Notes: generated by a model from the letters alone, not told the origin. Numbered from the stretch's first letter, positions 27,700-37,212 are shown. The stretch: DNA of 64,000 nucleotides from Shimia sp. R10_1 (GCF_017744095.1 NZ_JAGHQX010000001.1:496001-560000), one strand, 5' to 3'. Numbers and translations: made by a program.

Positions 27700-29129
27700 T
27701 TTGGGGAATTCTTGGTTCTGCTGTAGTGCCAATTCTCGCAATGCTCGCAGCTGGATCGGTTGGCCTGATCACCGCTATTGCCGAAGTGGCCTTAGCTTGG
27801 TTGTATTGGCACGGCGTCAGGACAAAAAACGAAAACCTGTCGAACTCAGCACTTTTTGGGATCTTAGCAGTTCTAATCTTGGCAACCGGTTTTTCCCAAA
27901 GCTGGAACGTGGCGCTGCTGATCCTGAACATGGGTCTGATCTCTGCAATCATGGCGCTTGGCGTGAACCTGCAATGGGGCTTTGCCGGGCTGTTCAACGT
28001 GGGTGTCATGGGCTTTGTCGCCCTTGGCGGCCTCGCCGTGGTGCTGACCTCTGCATCCCCTGTGGAAGGCGCCTGGAGCGCGGGTGGCTGGCGAATTGTG
28101 ATTGCGCTGCTCGCCGGTGCTGGCACCATCGTGGCCACCGTCATGGTGCGTCAGAAGATGCCTGTGGGCCGTCTGCGCAATCTGCTGACAGCTGCCATTC
28201 TGATCGGCGGCTTCTTCCTCTATCGCGGCATTTTCGACCCCGGTGTGGCCGCCGTCGAAGAGATCAACCCAGCACTTCAGGGCAATCTGGGCGGTCTGAA
28301 CCTGCCGGTTCTGCTGGCCTGGCCCATGGGCGGTTTGCTGGCGGCGGGCGTGGCCTGGCTGATTGGCAAAACCGCGCTTGGGCTGCGCTCTGACTATCTG
28401 GCGATTGCGACCCTCGGCATTGCGGAAATCATCATTGCGGTGATGAAAAACGAAGACTGGCTGGCGCGCGGCGTGAAAAACGTCGTCGGGCTTGATCGTC
28501 CTGTGCCTTATGAAATCGACCTGCAGAACTCCTCATCCTTCATCAACCGCGCCGAGGGGCTCGGTATGGATGTGGCGACGGCGTCGTCCCTGTTTGTGAA
28601 GCTCAACTATTCGCTGCTGTTTGCGGCGGTGCTGATCGTGATCTTCGTGATGGCGCAGCTCGCACTGAACAGCCCTTGGGGCCGTATGATGCGCGCGATC
28701 CGCGACAATGAAGTGGCGGCAGAGGCGATGGGCAAAGATGTGACCAATCGCCATTTGCAGATCTTTGTGATCGGCTCGGCAATCTGTGGCATTGCCGGGG
28801 CGATGATGACCACCTTGGACGGTCAGTTGACACCGGGCACCTATCAGCCACTGCGCTATACCTTCCTGATCTGGGTGATGGTGATTGTGGGCGGCTCTGG
28901 CAACAACCTTGGCGCGGTGCTCGGCGGTTTCCTGATCTGGTTCCTCTGGGTACAGGTGGAGCCGATGGGGCTGTGGCTGATGCAGACCATCACCGCAGGC
29001 ATGGCAGAAGACAGCGCATTGCGGGATCATCTGATCGACAGCGCCGCACATATGCGGCTGTTGACCATGGGGGTTGTCCTGCTGTTGGTGCTCAGGTTCA
29101 GCCCGCGTGGTTTGATCCCTGAAAAATAA
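27696..29129 (+). CDS. ABC transporter permease, LivM-like
   Basis: Second permease, 477 residues. Typical LivM sequence begins near residue 80: GLISAIMALGVNLQWGFAGLFNVGVMGFVALGG. Later come TALGLRSDYLAIATLGIAEIIIAVMKNEDWLARG, GRMMRAIRDNEVAAEAMGKDVTNRHLQIFVIGSAICGIAGAM (the ATPase-coupling EAA-like loop), and VMVIVGGSGNNLGAVLGGFLIWFLW. The first about 70 residues are an extra hydrophobic extension coded by noticeably AT-richer DNA than the rest. It overlaps livH by 4 bases. A terminator follows. Confidence 0.92.
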   Translation: MIWGILGSAVVPILAMLAAGSVGLITAIAEVALAWLYWHGVRTKNENLSNSALFGILAVLILATGFSQSWNVALLILNMGLISAIMALGVNLQWGFAGLFNVGVMGFVALGGLAVVLTSASPVEGAWSAGGWRIVIALLAGAGTIVATVMVRQKMPVGRLRNLLTAAILIGGFFLYRGIFDPGVAAVEEINPALQGNLGGLNLPVLLAWPMGGLLAAGVAWLIGKTALGLRSDYLAIATLGIAEIIIAVMKNEDWLARGVKNVVGLDRPVPYEIDLQNSSSFINRAEGLGMDVATASSLFVKLNYSLLFAAVLIVIFVMAQLALNSPWGRMMRAIRDNEVAAEAMGKDVTNRHLQIFVIGSAICGIAGAMMTTLDGQLTPGTYQPLRYTFLIWVMVIVGGSGNNLGAVLGGFLIWFLWVQVEPMGLWLMQTITAGMAEDSALRDHLIDSAAHMRLLTMGVVLLLVLRFSPRGLIPEK

Positions 29130-29132
29130 TAA

Positions 29133-29160
29133 AAAAGGCGCTCCTTCGGGAGCGCCTTTT
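29133..29160 (+). terminator. rho-independent terminator after livM
   Basis: AAAAGGCGCTCC / GGGAGCGCCTTTT, loop TTC; the same stem as after tkt. Confidence 0.88.
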
Positions 29161-29165
29161 GCCTT

Positions 29166-29190
29166 CGGCGAGGATATTTTCAGAATGAGA
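29166..29190. repeat. short Rhodobacterales-type repeat motif
   Basis: Contains CGAGGATATTTTCAGAATGA followed by GAAA, similar to CGGGATACTTCAGGAAAGAG within nnr on the minus strand near 61830-61856. Such motifs recur between genes in this order. Confidence 0.4.
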
Positions 29191-29200
29191 AAACGCCGGA

Positions 29201-30748
29201 TCAGCGGCCTTTGAACAGCCCGCCCAGAATGCCGCGCACAATGCGGCGGCCGGTGGTGCCGGTGAGCTCTTTCATCACCATTTTGCCCATCGCAGTGCCA
29301 AAACTGTCATCAGCGCGGAAGCGCATGGAGCGCGCGCTGGAGCGGCTGACACGGCCCCCGCTGTAACGGCGTGCGGCGTTAAACTCCCGCTGTGCCACTG
29401 AATGCTCTTCTTCACGCGCTTCCACCTCTTCGGCGGCCTTGGCCGCGCTTGCCGCTCGGTCGCGCAGCATTTCGTAAGCGGAATGGCGGTCTTTGGCGGT
29501 GTCGTATTTTCCGGCCACCGGGGAGTTGGCTAAGACCTGCGTACGTGTGGCTTGGTCGATGGGACCAAGCTGGGACGATGGCGGGCGGATCAGCGTGCGC
29601 TCCACAATGCCCGGTATGCCCTTTTTCATCAGCATGGAGGTCACCGCCTCCCCCACGCCAACTTCGCGAATGGCAGCCTCGGTTTCAAACCGTGGATTTG
29701 GGCGATAGGTTTCTGCCGCAAGCCGCAGCGCTTTTTTGTCCCGCGCCGTGAAGGCACGCAACGCGTGCTGCACGCGATTGCCAAGCTGGCCAAGGATGTC
29801 CTCGGGAATGTCGTCCGGGTTCTGGGTGACAAAATAGACGCCCACCCCTTTGGATCGGATCAGGCGGGCGACCTGCTCCACCTTATCGATCAACGCTTTG
29901 GGCGCCCCATCAAACAACAGATGCGCCTCATCAAAGAAGAAGACCAGTTTGGGTTTGTCGGGGTCGCCGACTTCTGGCAGGGATTCAAACAACTCAGAGA
30001 GGAGCCACAACAAGAAGGTCGCATAAAGACGCGGCGCGCCCATGAGCTTGTCTGAGGCAAGGATATTGATGCGCCCGCGCCCCTCTGCATCGCACTGCAT
30101 GAGATCGGAGAGATCAAGCGCGGGCTCACCAAACAGTTTGTTGGCCCCCTGATTTTCCAGCACCAGCAAGCGGCGCTGGATCGCACCGATGGAATTGACC
30201 GAGATATTGCCATAGCGCAGAGCGAGCTCAGCCCGGTTTTCGCCAACCCAGACCAGCAGCGCCTGAAGATCTTTCAGATCCAGCAGAGGCAGCCCCTCCT
30301 CATCCGCCAGCCGGAACGCAATGTTCAGAATACCCTCCTGCGCCTCGCTCAGTTCCATCAAACGCGCAAGCAGCAATGGCCCCATCTCCGCAACTGTGGT
30401 GCGCACCGGATGGCCCTGCTCGCCAAAGAGATCCCAGAACGTCACCGGAAACGCCGAATAGCCATAGTCCTGAAGCCCGATCTTCTGCGCGCGTGCCGTA
30501 AAGGCATCGTGCAGCTTAAAATCTGAGCGGCCAGCGGCAGCAAGCCCTGACAGATCGCCTTTCACGTCAGATAGGAACACAGGCACCCCCGCAGCGGAGA
30601 ATCCTTCTGCAAGAATCTGCAGAGTCACGGTCTTTCCTGTGCCTGTTGCCCCCGCAATCAGCCCATGGCGGTTGGCGTATTTCAGAGTGAGACCTTGTTT
30701 TACGCCAAAATCAGGGCCGCCACCGCCCAAAAAAATATTTCCGTCCAT
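29201..30748 (-). CDS. DUF853 / HerA-like ATPase (YjgR family)
   Basis: P-loop ATPase of 515 residues of the YjgR/DUF853 group, related to HerA/FtsK translocases. Walker [11 protein letters not shown] near residue 32, [11 protein letters not shown], Walker [17 protein letters not shown] near residue 270, and a [34 protein letters not shown] sensor region with an arginine. The C-terminal portion after about residue 425 is a charged, coiled-coil-like tail ([15 protein letters not shown]) ending in a Gly/Arg-rich segment. Biological role of the family is not established. It is monocistronic on the minus strand. TTAACC half-sites lie upstream at 30787 and 30810. Confidence 0.88.
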   Translation of the reverse strand: MDGNIFLGGGGPDFGVKQGLTLKYANRHGLIAGATGTGKTVTLQILAEGFSAAGVPVFLSDVKGDLSGLAAAGRSDFKLHDAFTARAQKIGLQDYGYSAFPVTFWDLFGEQGHPVRTTVAEMGPLLLARLMELSEAQEGILNIAFRLADEEGLPLLDLKDLQALLVWVGENRAELALRYGNISVNSIGAIQRRLLVLENQGANKLFGEPALDLSDLMQCDAEGRGRINILASDKLMGAPRLYATFLLWLLSELFESLPEVGDPDKPKLVFFFDEAHLLFDGAPKALIDKVEQVARLIRSKGVGVYFVTQNPDDIPEDILGQLGNRVQHALRAFTARDKKALRLAAETYRPNPRFETEAAIREVGVGEAVTSMLMKKGIPGIVERTLIRPPSSQLGPIDQATRTQVLANSPVAGKYDTAKDRHSAYEMLRDRAASAAKAAEEVEAREEEHSVAQREFNAARRYSGGRVSRSSARSMRFRADDSFGTAMGKMVMKELTGTTGRRIVRGILGGLFKGR

Positions 30749-30891
30749 CAGGGACTTACCTCGTGATCGCGTTGAAATCTTATTGGTTAACCGAATGTCA
30801 CATCTATTGTTAACCTTTTTGCCCCATTTTCAAAGGTGTTCCAGACCAAAGCTTAACGGTTTTGGGAACGAACTCCTCCCTGTTGAGTACT

Positions 30892-30920
30892 GGCCGCACG
30901 CAATGTGCGGCCTTTTTTTT
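30892..30920 (+). terminator. rho-independent terminator, orphan
   Basis: GGCCGCAC / GTGCGGCC with a 5-base loop and eight T. No gene ends upstream on this strand, so it may end a small RNA; a CTCCTCCC stretch (30872-30879) lies just before it. Confidence 0.7.
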
Positions 30921-30990
30921 GAACAATTCCAAGACCAAAGAATCTTTTTTTCCTGTTGACCACACCGCTTTTTGCTCGTAGCGTTTTGGC

Positions 30991-31062
30991 AATGAATAAG
31001 TCGGCCAGTCCGACGGGGAGTGAAAATTTTGCAAAAGGGCCTGTAACTGGGCCCTTTTGTTT
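30991..31062 (+). ncRNA. candidate small RNA
   Basis: A sigma70-like promoter TTGACC (30956-30961), 17-base spacer, TAGCGT (30979-30984) is followed by a hairpin GTCGG / CCGAC (31000-31014) and a terminator-like hairpin CAAAAGGGC / GCCCTTTTG (31032-31059). The promoter and terminator frame an RNA of about 70 bases. No known family recognised. Confidence 0.35.
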
Positions 31063-31275
31063 CGTTTTCCCCCCCTGCAAGCGCCTCACTTAAGCTGGCA
31101 TCCGCGCGATCCAAACTCGCCAAAACCTGCTTCTGCCAACATCAACCGATGCGAAAACTATGAAGGGGCATCTGCCCTGCAGCCGTTTGTTCGTGTTTTC
31201 ATCAAGCGTGACCTGACAATCATATTCTGGCGTGCTAAGCGACAGCGGACGACATGAGAACAATCAGGAAATCAC

Positions 31276-31881
31276 ATGCTCAAACTTCCAACTCTTTTTG
31301 CCGCGTTGCCTGCAATGCTCGTGGCGAGCCAGCTCTCTGCCCAGAGCGTGCCATCCCTGTCTGACGGATCGCTGGCGATGGGGGAAGCCGTGGCCGGTCA
31401 AGGTGAAGCCCAGATCCCGCAAAACCCAAACGAAGATATAACCACTGAAACCATCGGCGACTGGGAACTTCAGTGCGCGGCCACTGGCCCCGAACCACGT
31501 CCGTGTCGCATGTATCAACTTCTGCGTGATGAGACCGGCAACCCAATTTCTGAGGTAACCCTGTTCAAACTGCCGCAAGCTGATGGCCAGGCGGTAGCGG
31601 GTGCAACGTTGATTGTCCCACTAGAAACCCTCCTGACAGCACAGTTGACGATGGCGGTCGATGGCAACAATGCGCGGCGCTATCCCTTTGCCTTCTGTAA
31701 TCAAGCAGGCTGCATCGCACGGATCGGCTTCAGCCAGGCAGATATCTCGAATTTCAAATCTGGTAACGAGGCGAAAATCAGCATTGTGCCGGCTTTGGCA
31801 CCTGATCAGACTGTGACGGTCTCTATGTCGCTGGCTGGTTTCACCAAGGCGTTTGACACTGCTGGAAGCGCTGGTGAATAA
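31276..31881 (+). CDS. invasion-associated locus B (IalB) family protein
   Basis: Secreted protein of 201 residues. Signal peptide MLKLPTLFAALPAMLVASQLSAQ, then an acidic linker and the IalB domain from about residue 55: IGDWELQCAATGPEPRPCRMYQLLRDETGNPISEVTLF, then GATLIVPLETLLTAQLTMAVDG, FAFCNQAGCIARIGFSQADISNFKSG. Four conserved cysteines probably form two disulfides. The name comes from Bartonella; in free-living alphaproteobacteria the role is unknown, and invasion should not be assumed. Terminator follows. Confidence 0.88.
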   Translation: MLKLPTLFAALPAMLVASQLSAQSVPSLSDGSLAMGEAVAGQGEAQIPQNPNEDITTETIGDWELQCAATGPEPRPCRMYQLLRDETGNPISEVTLFKLPQADGQAVAGATLIVPLETLLTAQLTMAVDGNNARRYPFAFCNQAGCIARIGFSQADISNFKSGNEAKISIVPALAPDQTVTVSMSLAGFTKAFDTAGSAGE

Positions 31882-31900
31882 CCACATCGCTTAAATGGGT

Positions 31901-31935
31901 TCGCCGTCCTTCTGCTGAGGGGCGGCGATTTTTTT
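31901..31935 (+). terminator. rho-independent terminator after the IalB gene
   Basis: TCGCCG / CGGCGA stem with a partly paired inner section, followed by seven T. Lies between two convergent genes. Confidence 0.75.
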
Positions 31936-31936
31936 G

Positions 31937-33145
31937 TCAAACACGTCTGAGCGCCAGAACCGCGTTCAAGCCCCCAAACGCAAACGCATTGGAAAGTGCG
32001 ACATCCACTTTCGCCTCGCGGGCCTCGTTTGGCACCACATCCATGGCACATTCTGGATCTGCTTCTTCGTAGCCTATTGTGGGCGCAATGATCCCATCGC
32101 GCAGTGCCATGATACAGGCCAGAAGCTCCACGGCCCCTGTCCCACCGATCAAATGACCATGCATCGACTTGGTCGACGAAATCATCAGCTTGTCGGCATG
32201 GGGCCCAAACACATCGGCAACCGCGCTGCATTCAGTTTTGTCATTCGCAGCGGTGCCGGTACCGTGCGCGTTGATGTAGCCCACCTCTTCACGATCGAGT
32301 CTGGCATCCGCCAGTGCGCCGGAAATCGCGCGTGACGCGCCCTGTCGTGAGGGCATGACAATGTCGGCGGCATCTGACGTCATTGCAAAGCCGACAACTT
32401 CGGCGAGGATCTCCGCACCACGTGCCTTGGCATGATCCATTTCTTCAAAGACAAACACCCCCGCGCCCTCGCCCTGAACCATGCCATTGCGTGTCGCAGA
32501 AAACGGGCGGCATGCGTCTTTGGACATCACACGCAACCCTTCCCAGGCTTTGACGCCGCCAAAACACAACATGGATTCGGCCCCGCCCGTGATCATCACA
32601 GGAGACATTCCGTGGCGCACCATTTGAAAAGCTTGGGCCATGGCGTGGTTGGAACTTGCGCAGGCGGAAGCAACCGTGAAGCTCGGCCCCTTCAGATTGA
32701 ATTCCATGCTAATGTGGCTTGCCGCCGCATTGTTCATCAACTTGGGAACGACAAACGGATGTACCCGATTTTTGCCGTCTTCGTATACGGTGCGATAGTT
32801 TTCATCGAGCGTCTGCATACCGCCGCCGGAGTTGCCAAACACAACACCAGATTTTGCAGATAACTCACCCGAAAACTCCAGACCGGATTGAGCCAGCGCT
32901 TCGCGCGCCGCAACCAGTGCAAATTGGGTGAAGCGGTCATAGAGCGACAATTGCTGCCGATTGAAGATGCCCTCAGGCTCAAATCCATGAACCTGCGCGC
33001 CGATTTTGACCCCAAGACGCTCCACATCACGCATTTCAAGCGCGCCAATACCACAGCGCCCTTCGCGCATGGATTTGAGAGTTTGTGGCACATCATGGCC
33101 CAAAGCGTTGATGGTACCGGCCCCAGTGATGACGACGCGTTTCAT
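31937..33145 (-). CDS. beta-ketoacyl-ACP synthase, FabF/NodE-like
   Basis: Condensing enzyme of 402 residues. The catalytic triad of the FabF family is present: Cys162 in VASACASSNHAM, His294 in NAHGTGTAANDKTE and His331 in KSMHGHLIGGTG. Closing motif NAFAFGGLNAVL. It is encoded with its own acyl carrier protein (33181) and lpxD, not with the general fatty-acid genes, so it may extend a special acyl chain. In rhizobia, an AcpXL carrier with dedicated FabF enzymes makes the very long acyl chain of lipid A. A similar role here is inference. ATG at 33145, 35 bases after acp. Confidence 0.87.
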   Translation of the reverse strand: MKRVVITGAGTINALGHDVPQTLKSMREGRCGIGALEMRDVERLGVKIGAQVHGFEPEGIFNRQQLSLYDRFTQFALVAAREALAQSGLEFSGELSAKSGVVFGNSGGGMQTLDENYRTVYEDGKNRVHPFVVPKLMNNAAASHISMEFNLKGPSFTVASACASSNHAMAQAFQMVRHGMSPVMITGGAESMLCFGGVKAWEGLRVMSKDACRPFSATRNGMVQGEGAGVFVFEEMDHAKARGAEILAEVVGFAMTSDAADIVMPSRQGASRAISGALADARLDREEVGYINAHGTGTAANDKTECSAVADVFGPHADKLMISSTKSMHGHLIGGTGAVELLACIMALRDGIIAPTIGYEEADPECAMDVVPNEAREAKVDVALSNAFAFGGLNAVLALRRV

Positions 33146-33180
33146 GTGCTTATTGCCTTACATATGAAGCGATCTGTGGC

Positions 33181-33432
33181 TTAGCTTTTGGCCAGCTTTT
33201 CGATGCCAGCAATGATTGTTGCCACGGAAGAGATATCAAAATCGCTCTTCTCAGGCTCATTTGCATTGAACGGGATCGAAATATCGAATGCTTCTTCGAT
33301 TGCAAAGATGCTTTCAACAAGCCCAAGGCTATCAATGCCAAGGCTTTCCAGAGTGCTGTCCATTGAGATGTCTGAAGGATCAAGAACCGCTTGTTCGGCA
33401 ATGATTTCAATGACTTTGTCTTTGATGTTCAT
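33181..33432 (-). CDS. acyl carrier protein, AcpXL-like
   Basis: Carrier protein of 83 residues with the phosphopantetheine site Ser35 in LGIDSLGLVESIFAIEEAFDISIPF. The following sequence is closer to the AcpXL type (long-chain lipid A acyl carrier) than to the housekeeping AcpP. It sits between lpxD and the FabF-like gene on the same strand with short gaps (29 and 35 bases), so it probably carries the acyl chain that these two enzymes make and transfer. Confidence 0.85.
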   Translation of the reverse strand: MNIKDKVIEIIAEQAVLDPSDISMDSTLESLGIDSLGLVESIFAIEEAFDISIPFNANEPEKSDFDISSVATIIAGIEKLAKS

Positions 33433-33461
33433 TTTTCTTCCTTTCCCGAAGAGGTCGGGTT

Positions 33462-34553
33462 TTAGGACTTAGACCCCAGCTTCGAAACAGTTTTTTGAAG
33501 ATCGGAAAATTGCTTTGCCAATCTCGGCAGCCGTCTCAAAGCTTTGTACATTTCCAGATTCATATCCATCTTAACCGCGGGGTAACCCAGCACGACTTGC
33601 CCCGGGGCAACTTTGCTCATGAGCTTGCTGCCACCCCCTGCGATCACGTTGTCACCAACGGTGGTGTTGTCTGTAACGCCAACTTGGCCGCCCATCACCA
33701 CATTGTTGCCAATGCGCGTAGATCCCGCGATGCCAACCTGCCCAGCAAGCAGACAATCATCGCCAATGACCACATTGTGGGCAATGTGGACAAGGTTGTC
33801 GATTTTACATCCATTGCCGATTTTCGTGTCCCGGACCGTGCCATAATCCACGCAGGAATTGGCGCCGATTTCCACATCATTTCCGATGGTTACCGCACCT
33901 AGTGAATGTATGCGTGCCCAGGCCTGCTCTTTCACTTCGCCCTGATCGCCCAAAGACGCGCGTGCTTTTTCCACGCCGCTGGCCTCGGGTGTGACAAATG
34001 ACATGCCATCTGCACCAATGCGCGCGCCAGGCTGGGCCCAGAAGCGATCACCAATGGTGACACGGGCGCCAATGGAGACATGATCGCGCAGCATCGCTGC
34101 GGTGCCGACCCGCGCATCCGCGCCAATGTGGCAGAATGGGCCAATCACACTGCCGGCACCGATCTGCGCGCGGGGCCCAACCACCGTGTACGGGCCGATT
34201 GTCACATCATCTGCAATGGTGGCGGTGTCATCAATACACGCTGTCGGGTGGATGCCGGCAGGATAACCCTGCCCCGGATCCATCATGCGCGACAGACCAG
34301 ACATGGCGTATCGACCACGCTTTGCCGTAATGGCGGCTTCAAGCCCCATGGCTTCCCAGTCCGCCCCGTCCCAAAGCAGCGCAACCTTTGCCTGCCCCTG
34401 AGCCAGACCTTCGGCAAATTTCGGATTGGTCAAAAGCGCCAGATCTTGTGGGCCCGCCATGGCAGGTTCCGCAACCCGCTCGACAGTCAAACCGGTGTTG
34501 CCATGTGCCTCAGCATCAAGTGCCGCAGCAATCTCCTGAACCGTAAACGCCAT
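33462..34553 (-). CDS. lpxD: UDP-3-O-acylglucosamine N-acyltransferase LpxD
   Basis: Transfers a hydroxyacyl chain from ACP to UDP-3-O-acylglucosamine in lipid A synthesis. 363 residues with a UDP-binding N-terminal domain (1-100) and a left-handed beta-helix of hexapeptide repeats (about 105-310): [32 protein letters not shown], then [41 protein letters not shown] with the catalytic-type His in the HIAHN motif. First gene of the lpxD-acp-fabF group. Housekeeping lpxA/lpxB are not here, so this may be a second copy or a relocated one. Confidence 0.93.
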   Translation of the reverse strand: MAFTVQEIAAALDAEAHGNTGLTVERVAEPAMAGPQDLALLTNPKFAEGLAQGQAKVALLWDGADWEAMGLEAAITAKRGRYAMSGLSRMMDPGQGYPAGIHPTACIDDTATIADDVTIGPYTVVGPRAQIGAGSVIGPFCHIGADARVGTAAMLRDHVSIGARVTIGDRFWAQPGARIGADGMSFVTPEASGVEKARASLGDQGEVKEQAWARIHSLGAVTIGNDVEIGANSCVDYGTVRDTKIGNGCKIDNLVHIAHNVVIGDDCLLAGQVGIAGSTRIGNNVVMGGQVGVTDNTTVGDNVIAGGGSKLMSKVAPGQVVLGYPAVKMDMNLEMYKALRRLPRLAKQFSDLQKTVSKLGSKS

Positions 34554-34584
34554 GCCAAACCTCCGGATGATATCGGAGGCGTGT

Positions 34585-36204
34585 TTATCCTTGATAGGAG
34601 GTTAAGGCCACCCCTTCATTTTCCAGCGCTTTCCAGATTTTCCCATCCCGGCCATAGACATCGCGGCGAAATTGCACCGGACCTTTGGCCTCTGTGTAGG
34701 CGGTGCGGTAGATGATATGCACCGGAATATCCTGTTTCAGATCAACGTGAGTTTCCCGCCCGGTTTTAAGGCGAGACTGGAAAAAGGCCTTGGGATTGTC
34801 TTCCTGTTTGGCCAGCAAAGCATAGGCAAATTCAAAGGGCTGTTGCAGACGGATACATCCGTGGCTGTAGGCGCGCACTTCGCGTTTGAACAGCGCCTTT
34901 TGCGGGGTGTCGTGCAGATAGATATTGTGGCGGTTGGGGAACATGAATTTCACCAGCCCCAGCGCATTGCGGTTGCCCGGGGACTGTTTCATGTCAAACG
35001 GGAAGTTGCGCGTTGTGAACTGAGAAAAATCAACGGCGCTGCGATCCACAGTCTGACCCCGTCCGTTCACCAAACGCAGATAGCTTACCGCATTGGGGTT
35101 TTTCTTGAGCATCGGCAGATACTCTTTGGTGGCAATAGAGCGCGGCACATTCCAAGTCGGGTTGATCACCATGTGCTCCATGGTGTCAGAAAACTCCGGG
35201 CTGCGGCGATCGCTTTGGTTTTTGCCAACCACAGACCGAGTGCGGAAGGTCAGCTTGCCATCATCAATGATCTTGGCGGTGAAGTCCGTGAGGTTCACGA
35301 GAATTTCGCGCCCTTCGGTTTCCCGGTCCAGCCAGCGTTCGCGCTCCATGGCCACCATGATGGATTTCAGGCGCGTTTCGGCCGGTACGTTGATCTCTGT
35401 AATGGTGCCCTTGCCTGCCACACCATCGATTTCAAGGCCATGTGCCGTCTGAAAGGCGCGCACGGCGTTTTCGACATCGCTGTCAAAAGATGCGGTTGCA
35501 GAACGATCCATAAAGCCCATACGGATCAGACGATCTCGCAGCGCAATCACGGCATTGCCACGATCCCCCGACTCCAACTTTGCAACAGGAACCGTCGCGC
35601 CCCACCCTCCGTCAGAGATCAGACGCTGAAGCCGCAGCTTCTCTTTCATCAGGCGGGTGTATTCTGGTGTCTGAGGGGCCAGCCCGCGCAAGAACGCTTT
35701 CGGGTTTTCCGCAGCAAGGAAACTCTGCATCAGCTCCGTGCGGTCCCTGCGTGCAATCTCGCGCACGATCTCATCATCAATGCGCGAGGGCACCAACATG
35801 CCGGAGGTCAAATCGCGCGCATATTTCAAATAGGCTTTGCTCAGCGCTACCTCGACAAGGCCCAGATCGCGGGCACTGCGGGCGCTGGCCATCTGGGCAA
35901 CCAACCCATCAACATCGTAGCGCGCAGCCGGGAGCGCATGGTCTTCAACGCGCGACAAAGCCGCAATCAGTGCTTTGCGTCGTGCTAAAAAAATTTCGCC
36001 CTGTCCGGTCCAAATCGGATCGAAGTCCGCGCCGCGATAGTAAGCCGCTATTGCGTCATCTCTGGCCGCTGTTTCAGCGACGGCCTGTTTGAACGCCGGA
36101 AAGGCCTGCGCCTCGGGTGTCAGCAGAGAAGCCGCAAGCACCGCCGCAGCAACAGACCCCAAAAGAGAGCGCGAAATACGAGGAGCGCGGAAACGTAGCA
36201 ACAT
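34585..36204 (-). CDS. L,D-transpeptidase (YcbB-like, YkuD domain with peptidoglycan-binding domain)
   Basis: Periplasmic cross-linking enzyme of 539 residues. Signal peptide [34 protein letters not shown], then an N-terminal YcbB-type scaffold domain, a PG_binding_1 domain ([20 protein letters not shown] ... [24 protein letters not shown], about 210-270), and the YkuD domain (about 300-480) with catalytic Cys near residue 449 in [11 protein letters not shown]. This motif makes a 3-3 peptidoglycan link or attaches proteins. The start at 36204 has GGAAG upstream. It is divergent from the DUF882 gene, another cell-wall type protein. Confidence 0.92.
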   Translation of the reverse strand: MLLRFRAPRISRSLLGSVAAAVLAASLLTPEAQAFPAFKQAVAETAARDDAIAAYYRGADFDPIWTGQGEIFLARRKALIAALSRVEDHALPAARYDVDGLVAQMASARSARDLGLVEVALSKAYLKYARDLTSGMLVPSRIDDEIVREIARRDRTELMQSFLAAENPKAFLRGLAPQTPEYTRLMKEKLRLQRLISDGGWGATVPVAKLESGDRGNAVIALRDRLIRMGFMDRSATASFDSDVENAVRAFQTAHGLEIDGVAGKGTITEINVPAETRLKSIMVAMERERWLDRETEGREILVNLTDFTAKIIDDGKLTFRTRSVVGKNQSDRRSPEFSDTMEHMVINPTWNVPRSIATKEYLPMLKKNPNAVSYLRLVNGRGQTVDRSAVDFSQFTTRNFPFDMKQSPGNRNALGLVKFMFPNRHNIYLHDTPQKALFKREVRAYSHGCIRLQQPFEFAYALLAKQEDNPKAFFQSRLKTGRETHVDLKQDIPVHIIYRTAYTEAKGPVQFRRDVYGRDGKIWKALENEGVALTSYQG

Positions 36205-36550
36205 AAGAACTTCCAATAGTCAGGACCAAATCAAACGTAGAGTCTCTCCGTAGTCTGTGAACTGTCCAATCACAAGTTCGCCAAAGGGGGCACATATATC
36301 CAATTTGTTGCACCGGTGCAGCGACGCCACAGCGGTCAATTTCAACCGCTGGCCGATGCCTGGAAACTCTTTGTTCATCAATTAAGCAAAATTTTGCCTA
36401 AAACGTGCCCTCTGCAAGTCAACGCCAAAAAGAAACCTTGGTGAACAAAACCTGCTGTGCCATAAAAATCGCACATCTGAGGGGATGAGATGAAACAACA
36501 GCCACGTAACATCGTGGCGGCAGGTAAGCGACGGGACAGGCGCTGAAACT
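36205..36550. promoter_or_regulatory. 346-base divergent intergenic region with two palindromes
   Basis: No gene. Contains the perfect palindromes TGCACCGGTGCA at 36309-36320 and GCAAAATTTTGC at 36386-36397. Their sequences differ, so two regulators or none may use them. Confidence 0.35.
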
Positions 36551-37126
36551 ATGAACGAACCGAACGACGGCTCTTTGAGCATGACGCGGCGCGGCTTGCT
36601 GTGCGCGTTTGCGGCAACTGCAATGGCAGCGGCTCCGACATACTCCAACGCAGCAGGCTTTTTGCGTGGCGGTGGCGACATCCGCCGAATTCGCATGTAT
36701 TCAGGCCGCACAGGCGAGCGCATCGACACAATTTACTGGGTCGAAGGCAAGTACATCAAAGAAGCGGTGAACGAGATCAACGCCTTCATGCGCGACTGGC
36801 GCACGAACGACGTGATCGGCATTGATACTCGCACAATCGACATTATGGCCGCAGCACATAATCTTATGGATACCAGCGATCCCTACATGCTGCTATCGGG
36901 GTACCGCAGCCCAAAAACCAACGCGATGCTGCGTTCCCGCTCGCGTGGCGTGGCGAAAAATTCCCTGCACATGAAAGGCCAGGCGGCAGATCTGCGTCTC
37001 TCGTCTCGTTCTGTCAGCCAAATGGCGCGTGCAGCAGCGGCGTGTCGAGCCGGTGGCGTTGGCCGCTACTCCGGTTCAAACTTCGTCCACATGGATTGCG
37101 GTCCTGTGCGTACTTGGGGCCGCTGA
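36551..37126 (+). CDS. DUF882 (YcbK-like) peptidase-M15-fold protein, Tat-type signal
   Basis: Secreted protein of 191 residues. The N-terminus has a twin-arginine-like motif (MTRRGLLCAFAATAMAAAPTYSNA). The domain keeps the M15/YcbK zinc-site arrangement: LSGYRSPKTNAML, HMKGQAADL with His and Asp, and VHMDCGPVRTWG with the last His. Members are thought to act on peptidoglycan. The adjacent, divergent L,D-transpeptidase supports a cell-wall role. A short hairpin with a T run follows. Confidence 0.87.
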   Translation: MNEPNDGSLSMTRRGLLCAFAATAMAAAPTYSNAAGFLRGGGDIRRIRMYSGRTGERIDTIYWVEGKYIKEAVNEINAFMRDWRTNDVIGIDTRTIDIMAAAHNLMDTSDPYMLLSGYRSPKTNAMLRSRSRGVAKNSLHMKGQAADLRLSSRSVSQMARAAAACRAGGVGRYSGSNFVHMDCGPVRTWGR

Positions 37127-37182
37127 GGGACGCTGACAAACGCTTTGCGACCTGAGTTGCTGACAAAGACCTTCAAGTGAAT

Positions 37183-37204
37183 GGCGCCCGATGTGGCGCC
37201 TTTT
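37183..37204 (+). terminator. terminator after the DUF882 gene
   Basis: GGCGCC CGATGT GGCGCC followed by TTTT; lies between convergent genes. Confidence 0.6.
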
Positions 37205-37212
37205 CTTTTATG

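Larger units (their letters stand above)
30749..31275 (+). other. 527-base intergenic region holding two terminator hairpins and a candidate small RNA
   Basis: No open reading frame with gene-like features. The first hairpin (30892-30920) and the candidate RNA (30991-31062) are listed separately. The region also has GGTTAACC at 30785-30792 and GTTAACC at 30809-30815. From 31063 to 31275 nothing was recognised beyond a leader of the IalB gene. Confidence 0.5.

Noticed and set aside
31276..31881. Virulence role for the IalB-like protein
   Set aside because: The family name comes from Bartonella; the sequence here gives no sign of host interaction.
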